64,000 nucleotides of DNA from positions 312,501 to 376,500 of the forward strand of contig NC_088295.1 of the NCBI RefSeq assembly GCF_032854445.1, written 5' to 3'. Both the position numbers and the translations under genes were made by a program. Position 1 is the stretch's first letter. Each line of letters starts with the position of its first letter. The notes under the pieces are model-generated. The model saw only the letters and a program-made list of their open reading frames with translations. It made no database searches and was not told where the DNA came from. The stretch comes from Liolophura sinensis (lineage: Eukaryota > Mollusca > Polyplacophora > Chitonida > Chitonidae). This document shows, piece by piece, positions 55,401 through 64,000 of this stretch.

Positions 55401-58400
55401 TACATGAAGTTCATTTCCTGTGTAATACTCAGTATAAGTCTACACGGAGTTCAGTAGGCCTACATGAAGTTCATCTCCTGTGCAATACTCAGTATAAGAC
55501 TACACGGAGATCAGTAGGCCTACATGAAGTTCATCTCCTGTGTAATACTCAGTATAAGACTACACGGAGATCAGTAGGCCTACATGAAGTTCATCTCCTG
55601 TGTAATACTCAGTATAAGTCTACACGGAGATCAGTAGGCCTACATGAAGTTCATTTCCTGTGTAATACTCAGTATAAATCTACACGGAGATCAGTAGGCC
55701 TACATGAAGTTCATTTCCTGTGTAATACTCAGTATAAATCTACACGGAGTTAAGCAGGACTACATGAAGTTCATTTCCTGTGTAATACTCAGTAAGTCTA
55801 CACGGAGATCAGTAGGCCTACATGAAGTTCATTTCCTGTGCAATACTCAGTATAAGTCTACACGGAGTTCAGAAGGCCTACATGAAGTTCATTTCCTGTG
55901 TAATACTCAGTATAAGTCTACACGGAGATCAGTAGGCCTACATGAAGTTCATTTCCTGTGTAATACTCAGTATAAGTCTACACGGAGTTCAGAAGGCCTA
56001 CATGAAGTTCATTTCCTGTGTAATACTCAGTATAAGTCTACACGGAGATCAGTAGGCCTACATGAAGTTCATTTCCTGTGTAATACTCAGTATAAGTCTA
56101 CACGGAGATCAGTAGGCCTACATGAAGTTCATTTCCTGTGTAATACTCAGTATAAGTCTACACGGAGTTCAGAAGGCCTACATGAAGTTAATCTCCTGTG
56201 TAATACCCAGTATAAGTCTGCACGGAGTTCAGTAGGCCTACATAAAGTTCATTTCCTTTGTAACACTTAGTAAGTCTACACGGGGTTCAGTAGGCCTACA
56301 CAAAGTTCATTCCCTGTGTAATACTCGGTATAAGTCTACACAGAGTTGAGTAGGCCTACATGAAGTTCATTTTCCCTGTAATAGGCAGTAAGCCTACACG
56401 GAGTTCAGAAGGCCTACATGAAATTCATTTCCTGTGTAATACTCAGTATAAGTGTACACGGAGTTCAGTAGGCCTACATGAAATTCATTTCCTGTGTAAT
56501 ACTCAGTATAAATCTACACGGATTTCAGCAGGCCTACATGAAGTTCATTTTCCCTGTAATACGCAGTAAGCCTACACGGAGTTCAGAAGGCCTACATTAA
56601 GTTCATTTTCTGTGTAATACTCAGTATAAGTCAGAACGGAGTTCAGTAGGCCTACATGAAGTTTATCTGCTGTGTAATACTTAGTAAGTCTACACGGATT
56701 TCAGTAGGCCTACATGAAGTTCATCTCCTGTGTAATACTCAGTATAAGACTACACGGAGATCAGTAGGCCTACATGAAGTTCATCTCCTGTGTAATACCC
56801 AGTATAAGACTACACGGAGTTCAGTAGGCCTACATGAAGTTCATTTCCTGTGTAATACTCAGTATAAGTCTACACGGAGTTCAGTAGGCCTACATGAAGT
56901 TCATCTCCTGTGTAATACTCAGCATAAGACTACACGGAGTTCAGTAGGCCTACATGAAGTTCATCTCCTGTGTAATACCCAGTATAAGACTACACGGAGA
57001 TCAGTAGGCCTACATGAAGTTCATCTCCTGTGTAATACCCAGTATAAGTCTACACGGAGTTCAGTAGGCCTACATGAAGTTCATTTCCTGTGTAATACTC
57101 AGTATAAGTCTGCACGGAGTTCAGTAGGCCTACATGAAGTTCATCTCCTGTGTAATACTCAGTATAAGTCTACATAGATTTCAGTAGGCCTACATGAAGT
57201 TTATTTCCCCTGTAATACTCAGTATAAATCTACACGGAGTTCAGTAGGCCTACATGAAGTTCTTCTAATATGTATAACTTAGTATAAGTCTACACGGAAT
57301 TCAGTAGGCCTACATGAAGTTCATTTCCTGTGTAATACTCAGTATAAGCCTGCACGGAGTTCAGTAGGCCTACATGAAGTTCATTTCCTTTGTAATACTC
57401 GGAATAAGTCTACACATAGTTCATTAGGTCTACATGAAGTTCATTTCCTGCGTAATACTCAGTATAAGTCTACACAGAGATCAGTAGACCTACATGAAGT
57501 TCATTTCCCCTGTAATACTCAGTAAGTCTGCACGGAGTTCAGTAGGCCTACATGAAGTTCATTTCCTGTGTAATACTCAGTATAAGTCTACACGGAGTTC
57601 AGCACGCCTACATGAAGTTCATTTCCAGTGCAATACTCAGTAAGTCTACACGGAGTTCAGTAGGCCTACATGAAGTTTATTTCCTGTGTAATACTCAGTA
57701 TAAGTCTACACGGAGTTCAGTAGGCCTACATGAAGTTCATTTCCCCTGTTATACACAGTATAAGTCTACACGGAGTTCAGTAGGCCTACATGAAGTTCAT
57801 TTCCTGTGTAATACTCAGTATAAGTCTACATGGATTTCAGTAGGCCTACATGAAGTTTATTTCCCCTGTAATACTCAGTATAAATCTACACGGAGTTCAG
57901 TAGGCCTACATGAAGTTCTTCTAATATGTATAACTTAGTATAAGTCTACACGGAATTCAGTAGGCCTACATGAAGTTCATTTCCTGTGTAATACTCAGTA
58001 TAAGCCTGCACGGAGTTCAGTAGGCCTACATGAAGTTCATTTCCTTTGTAATACTCGGAATAAGTCTACACATAGTTCATTAGGTCTACATGAAGTTCAT
58101 TTCCTGCGTAATACTCAGTATAAGTCTACACAGAGATCAGTAGACCTACATGAAGTTCATTTCCCCTGTAATACTCAGTAAGTCTGCACGGAGTTCAGTA
58201 GGCCTACATGAAGTTCATTTCCTGTGTAATACTCAGTATAAGTCTACACGGAGTTCTGCACGCCTACATGAAGTTCATTTCCAGTGCAATACTCAGTAAG
58301 TCTACACGGAGTTCAGTAGGCCTACATGAAGTTTATTTCCTGTGTAATACTCAGTATAAGTCTACACGGAGTTCAGTAGGCCTACATGAAGTTCATTTCC

Positions 58401-61400
58401 CCTGTTATACACAGTATAAATCTACACGGAGTTCAGTAGGCCTGCATGAAGTTCATCTAATATGTATAACTTAGTATAAGTCTACACGGAGTTCAGTAGG
58501 CCTACAAGAAGTTCATCTAATATGTATAACTTAGTATAAGTCTACACGGAGTTCAGTAGGCCTACATGAAGTTCATCTCCTGTGTAATACTCAGTATAAG
58601 TCTACACGGAGTTCAGTAGGCCTACATGTAGTTCATCTCCTGTGTAATACTCAGTATTAGTCTACATGGAGTTCAGTAGGCCTACATGAAGTTCATCTCC
58701 TGTGTAATACTCAGTATAAGTCTACACGGAGTTGAGTAGGCCTACATGAAGTTCATTTCCTGTGTAATACCCAGCATAAGTCTGCACATAGTTCAGTAGG
58801 CCTTCATGAAGTTCATTTCCTGTGTAATACTCAGTATAAATCTACACGGAGTTGAGCAGGACTACATGAAGTTCATTTCCCCTGTTATACACAGTATAAG
58901 TCTACACGGAGTTCAGTAGGCCTACAAGAAGTTCATTTTCTGTGTAATACTCAGTATAAGTCTACATGGATTTCAGTAGGCCTACATGAAGTTCACTTTC
59001 CCTGTAATACGCAGTATAAATCTACACGGAGTTCAGTAGGCCTGCATGAAGTTCATTTAATATGTATAACTTAGTATAAGTCTACACGGAGTTCAGTAGC
59101 CCTACAAGAAGTTCATCTAATATGTATAACTTAGTATAAGTCTACACGGAGTTCAGTAGGCCTACATAAAGTTCATCTCCTGTGTAATACTCAGTATTAG
59201 TTTACACGGAGTTGAGTAGGCCTACATGAAGTTCATCTCCTGTGTAATACTCAGTGAGTCTACACGGAGTTCAGTAGGCCTACAAGAAGTTCATTTCCTG
59301 TGTAATACTCAGTATAAGTCTGCATGGAGTTGAGTAGGCCTACATAAAGTTCACTTTCCATGTAATACGCAGTATAAGTCTACACGGAGTTCAGTAGGCC
59401 TACATGAAGTTCATCTCCTGTGTAATACTTAGTAAGTCTACACGGACTTCAGTAGGCCTACATGAAGTTCATTTCCTGTGTACTACTCAGTATAAGTCTG
59501 CACGGAGTTTAGAAGGCCTACATGAAGTTCATTTCCTGTGTAATACTCGATGTAAGTCTACACGGAGTTCAGTAGGCCTACATGAAGTTTATTTCTTGTG
59601 TAATACTCAGCATAAGTCTACACATAGTTCAGTAGGCCTACATGAAATTCATTTCCTGTGTAATACTCAGTATAAATCTACACGGAGTTGAGTAGGCCTG
59701 CATGAAGTTCATCTAATATGTATAACTTAGTATAAATCTACACGGAGTTCAGTAGGCCTACATGAAGTTCATTTCCTGTGTAATACTCAGTATAAGCCTG
59801 CACGGAGTTCAGTACGCCTACATGAAGTTCATTTCCTGTGTAATACTCAGTAAGTCTACACGGAGTTCAGTAGGCCTACATGAAGTTCATTTCCTGTGTA
59901 ATACTCAGTAAGTCTGCACGGAGTTCAGTAGGCCTACAAGAAGTTCATTTCCTTTGTAATACTCAGTATAAGTCTTCACAGAGTTTAGTAGGCCTACATG
60001 AAGTTCATCTCCTGTGTAATACTCAGTAAGTCTGCATGGGGTTGAGTAGGCCTACATGAAGTTCATCTCCTGTGTAATACTCAGTATAAGTCTGCACGGA
60101 GTTCAGTAGGCCTACATGAATTTCATTTCGTGTGTAATACTGAGTAAGTCTGCACGGATGTGAGTAGGCCAACATGAAGTTCATTTTCTGTGTAATACTT
60201 AGTATAAGTCTGCACGGAGTTCAGTAGGCCTACATGAAGTTTATCTGCTGTGTAATACTTAGTAAGTCTACACGGAGTTCAGTAGGCCTACATGAAGTTT
60301 ATTTCTTGTGTAATACTCAGCATAAGTCTACACATAGTTCAGTAGGCCTACATGAAATTCATTTCCTGTGTAATACTTAGTATAAATCTACACGGAGTTC
60401 AGTAGGCCTACATGAAGTTTATTTCCTGTGTAATACTCAGTGAGTCTGCACGGAGTTCAGTAGCCCTACAAGAAGTTCATCTAATATGTATAACTTAGTA
60501 TAAGTCTACACGGAGTTCAGTAGGCCTACATAAAGTTCATCTCCTGTGTAATACTCAGTATTAGTTTACACGGAGTTGAGTAGGCCTACATGAAGTTCAT
60601 CTCCTGTGTAATACTCAGTGAGTCTACACGGAGTTCAGTAGGCCTACAAGAAGTTCATTTCCTGTGTAATACTCAGTATAAGTCTGCATGGAGTTGAGTA
60701 GGCCTACATAAAGTTCACTTTCCATGTAATACGCAGTATAAGTCTACACGGAGTTCAGTAGGCCTACATGAAGTTCATCTCCTGTGTAATACTTAGTAAG
60801 TCTACACGGACTTCAGTAGGCCTACATGAAGTTCATTTCCTGTGTACTACTCAGTATAAGTCTGCACGGAGTTTAGAAGGCCTACATGAAGTTCATTTCC
60901 TGTGTAATACTCGATGTAAGTCTACACGGAGTTCAGTAGGCCTACAAGAAGTTCATTTCCTTTGTAATACTCAGTATAAGTCTTCACAGAGTTTAGTAGG
61001 CCTACATGAAGTTCATCTTCTGTGTAATACTCAGTAAGTCTGCATGGGGTTGAGTAGGCCTACATGAAGTTCATCTCCTGTGTAATACTCAGTATAAGTC
61101 TGCACGGAGTTCAGTAGGCCTACATGAATTTCATTTCGTGTGTAATACTGAGTAAGTCTGCACGGATGTGAGTAGGCCTACATGAAGTTCATTTTCTGTG
61201 TAATACTCAGTATAAGTCTGCACGGAGTTCAGTAGGCCTACATGAAGTTTATCTGCTGTGTAATACTTAGTAAGTCTACACGGAGTTCAGTAGGCCTACA
61301 TGAAGTTTATTTCTTGTGTAATACTCAGCATAAGTCTACACATAGTTCAGTAGGCCTACATGAAATTCATTTCCTGTGTAATACTTAGTATAAATCTACA

Positions 61401-62460
61401 CGGAGTTCAGTAGGCCTACATGAAGTTTATTTCCTGTGTAATACTCAGTGAGTCTGCACGGAGTTCAGTAGGCCTACATGAAGTTTATTTCCTGTGTAAT
61501 ACTCAGTATAAGTCTACACGGAGTTCAGAAGGCCTACAAGAAGTTCATTTCCTGTGTAATAGTCAGTATAAGTCTACACGGAGTTCAGAAGGCCTACAAG
61601 AAGTTCATTTCCTGTGTAATACTCAGTATAAGTCTACACGGAGTTCAGTAGGCCTACATGAAGTTCATTTCCTGTGTAATACTCAGTATAAGTCTACACG
61701 GAGTTCAGAAGGCCTAAAAGAAGTTCATTTCCTGTGTAATACTCAGTATAAGTCTTCACAGAGTTTAGTAGGCCTACATGAAGTTCATCTCCTGTGTAAT
61801 ACTCAGTAAGTCTGCATGGAGTTGAGTAGGCCTACATGAAGTTCATCTCCTGTGTAATACTCAGTATTAGTTTACACGGAGTTGAGTAGGCCTACATGAA
61901 GTTCATCTCCTGTGTAATACTCAGTAAGTCTGCATGGAGTTGAGTAGGCCTACATGAAGTTCATCTCCTGTGTAATACTCAGTAAGTCTGCATGGAGTTG
62001 AGTAGGCCTGCATGAAGTTCATCTCCTGTGTAATACTCAGTATAAGTCTGCACGAAGTTCAGAAGGCCTACATGAAATTGATCTCCTGCGTAATACTTCC
62101 CAAGACTACTGGGAGTTTATCCCCTGTGTAATACTTTGTAGGCCCACATAAAGTTCATCTCATGTGTGATAATTAGTAGGTTTACACGCAGTTCGTCCTT
62201 GTGTCATTCTTAGCAGATTTACACGGAGTTCATCTCTTGTGTAATACTGAGCAGGTCAACACGGAGTTCATCTCTTGTGTAATACTGAGCAGGTCAACAC
62301 GGAGTTTATCTCTTGTGTAATACTGAGCAGGTCAACACGGAGTTCATCCCCTGTAAAATTCTTAGCAGGTAAACACGGAGATCATCCCCTGTGCAATATT
62401 TAGAAGGTCTACACGGAGTTCAGTAGGCCTACATGAAGTTCATCTCCTGTGAAACACTTA
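52425..62460. repeat. 10-kb array of a 60-bp unit in the intron of the FG-GAP-like gene
   Basis: Roughly 165-170 copies of AGGCCTACATGAAGTTCATT, TCCTGTGTAATACTCAGTAT, AAGTCTACACGGAGTTCAGT, with a 58-base variant lacking two bases (CAGTAAGTC) and a CTAATATGTATAACTTAG variant. Sixty is divisible by three, which explains the plus-strand frames of up to 188 codons (HEVHFLCNTQYKSTRSSVGL period of 20 residues); these are not genes. Multi-unit blocks are duplicated: about 54060-54770 and 55075-55785 (offset 1016), 57240-57770 and 57896-58426 (offset 656), and 59080-59560 and 60444-60924 (offset 1364). Confidence 0.97.
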
Positions 62461-62794
62461 GCAGGACTGTCAGCAGTTTTAAAAAATGTTGTTCATTAAC
62501 CAGTTATGTTCAATGTTGCAGTTTCTTAAAGTACAACATCAAAAAACCCTGCCGCAATGAGAGCAAAACCAGAGGATCGACAACAAAGTGATAGCTGGCA
62601 AATGGTCAAACGTAACCGGTGACAAGCGCCTTAGGCGTTGTCAGTTTACCTCGTTTTAAGGTTTCATTTTAACTGTTTATGTAAATCATAATAATAATAA
62701 TAGCAAACTACACACCCCTTAGCACTAAGGCTTAAGTGAAATTAGGCAAATTACAAATTAGAAAGCCAGTTTATGGCGAAAATAAAGAAAAGAA
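62461..62794. other. non-repetitive stretch between array and SINE
   Basis: AT-rich, no exon or repeat recognised. Confidence 0.4.
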
Positions 62795-62950
62795 TGGGCC
62801 TCCATTGCTCAGTTGGTTAGCAACCTGCGGATGGTCGTGGATTTCCCCCGGGCTTTGCCCGGTTTTCACCCACCATAGTGCTGGCCGCCGTCGTATAACT
62901 GAAATATTCTTGTGTAAAACACCGTAAAACACCAATCAAATAAAGAAAGA
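62795..62950 (+). mobile_element. SINE family A with an internal deletion
   Basis: The tRNA-like head GGGCCTCCATTGCTCAGTTG GTTAG is joined directly to CAACCTGCGGATGGTCGTGG and the normal 3' half (CCACCATAGTGCTGGCCGCC, ATATTCTTGTG, CACCAATCAAATAAAGAAAG). The B-box and middle, about 110 bases, are missing. Head and tail are otherwise well preserved. Confidence 0.85.
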
Positions 62951-63095
62951 AAGAAAACAATTGACTGACACTAGGCACAGGCCTGTTTCTTATACGTTTA
63001 AACTGTACAAAGTATACATGTAGAGACTGGACAGGGGAGAATATTTTGGACAACATTTGGTGGAAAGAATGGGGAATGGTTGACACATTACCTAC

Positions 63096-63336
63096 CGGCA
63101 GTAATCATTGGCAGCCCCCTGACCCTGAACGTCAGCCCAGCCCTGGAAATACATGGGATCCCCCAAGTCGATGACGTCATAACGCCGTCTGAGGAATGAC
63201 GTGGCCGGGGACGTGACGTCATCCTTAGCGAAATCATACTCTGTTATGGCGCCCGGTGATAGCATGAACACTGGCTTGTTCTGTGATTTGTGTCTAGCTT
63301 CCAACCCCCTGTTACCGCTATTCTGTAGTTGCAAGT
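63096..63336 (-). CDS. FG-GAP/VCBS-like repeat protein, internal exon (upstream one)
   Basis: A 241-base exon reading LQLQNSGNRGLEARHKSQNK, PVFMLSPGAITEYDFAKDDV, TSPATSFLRRRYDVIDLGDP and MYFQGWADVQGQGAANDYCR. The end (VIDLGDPMYFQGWADVQGQG AANDYCR) is a diverged version of GVDLGHQSTWFMRDIDGDGR DDYCR at 48168-48326. The acceptor is TTTTCTAG and the donor TGCCG/GTAGGT, leaving CG for the next exon. It looks like the start of a repeat series preceded by a unique region. The upstream gene part lies beyond 63336 or outside the window. Confidence 0.75.
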
Positions 63337-63439
63337 CTAGAAAAGTACAACAAAGAATATACCATGTTAACAACTACTTGAAACAATACATTTAAAAGAT
63401 AATATTTACTGGGCGAGATGATTCCTATATGGTTTTACA

Positions 63440-63775
63440 CGTGAGTTTGTGGATGACAGATTATGTGTCGTTATGTGTTACGGGATCACAAATTATGTGT
63501 GGTCACTTGTTACGAGATCAGAGACTATGCGTCGTACCGTGTTACTGGATCACAGATTACGTGTCGTCATGTGTTGAGGGATCACAGAATATGGGTTCTC
63601 ATGTGTTACGTGACCACAGAGTATGTGTCATTATGTGTTACGTGATCAGATATTACGGGAACACAGATTATATGTCGTCTCGTGTTACAGGATCACAGAG
63701 TATGTGTCGCCATATGTTATGGGATCACAGAGTATGTGTCGACACGTATTATGGGATTACAGAGCTGGTTGGCCT
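63440..63775. repeat. ~33-bp minisatellite upstream of the FG-GAP-like exon
   Basis: About ten copies of TGTGTTACGGGATCACAGAT TATGTGTCGTCA. It is probably intronic on the minus-strand gene. Confidence 0.9.
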
Positions 63776-63819
63776 GGTGCCTATAAACTGCCGTCAAATA
63801 AGTGAGAAATCCCATAATA

Positions 63820-64000
63820 CTACAATCTACGGTAGCTGACAATTCTCCTCACACTGAATACAACCAGATAACATGTCGACATACCATACAATCTACGGTA
63901 GTTGACAATTCTCCTCACACTGAATACAACCAGATAACATGTCGACATACCATACAATCTACGGTAGCTGACAATTCTCCTCACACTGAATACTACCAGA
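63820..64000. repeat. 66-bp tandem repeat cut by the window end
   Basis: At least 2.6 near-identical copies of CATACAATCTACGGTAGCTG, ACAATTCTCCTCACACTGAA, TACAACCAGATAACATGTCG, ACATAC. Differences between copies are one or two bases, so it is young; its full length is outside the window. Confidence 0.92.

Noticed and set aside
54688-57177. Plus-strand open frames of 135-188 codons with a 20-residue period as genes
   Set aside because: They follow directly from a 60-bp unit without stops; copies at several sites are interrupted at random and there is no splice or start context.

Overview
This window is eukaryotic nuclear DNA, most likely from a marine mollusc and plausibly a bivalve. The reasons are canonical GT/AG introns, three families of tRNA-derived SINEs whose 3' ends I recognise from molluscan genomes, LINE, hAT, Tc1 and MITE remnants, and very many minisatellites. 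The species cannot be named from this sequence.

Three protein genes can be reconstructed. (1) Minus strand, 20411 down to 5962: the first six coding exons of glutamine:fructose-6-phosphate amidotransferase (GFPT/GFAT). They give exactly 176 in-phase codons of the N-terminal glutaminase domain; the rest should lie beyond the left edge. (2) Plus strand, 24646 to 40118: an apparently complete seven-exon ZCCHC7-like (Air1/2-like, TRAMP complex) gene with five CCHC zinc knuckles, two of them split by introns at the same residue. GFPT and ZCCHC7 are divergent, with about 4.2 kb between them. (3) Minus strand, 63336 to 48168: two phase-compatible exons of an FG-GAP/VCBS-like repeat protein, separated by an apparent 14.8-kb intron.

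Layout. 1-2500: window-edge repeat and a decayed hAT transposase. 2750-2890: hairpin MITE. 4400-20411: GFPT, with a different minisatellite in each of introns 2 to 6. 20.4-24.6 kb: divergent intergenic region with an inverted repeat and a SINE with intact target duplications. 24.6-40.1 kb: ZCCHC7, again with arrays private to individual introns (16, 70, 34, 50, 36, 61/54 and 27 bp). 40.1-47.2 kb: dispersed repeat plus 52-, 28- and 37-bp arrays. 48.2-63.3 kb: the FG-GAP-like gene, whose intron carries an intact Tc1-like transposon, a 92-bp array and a 10-kb array of 60-bp units with higher-order duplications. 63.4-64.0 kb: two more arrays, one cut by the window end.

The most unusual feature is how the intronic arrays relate to their exons. 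In GFPT introns 3 and 5 the monomer is itself a copy of the upstream exon's 3' end plus its 5' splice donor, so tens of exon-end/donor copies lie directly behind the real donor. In intron 6 the array is bracketed by two copies of the exon-donor junction. In ZCCHC7 introns 3 and 6 the arrays start about 35-65 nt behind the donor. This suggests that 5' splice-site regions seeded local tandem amplification.
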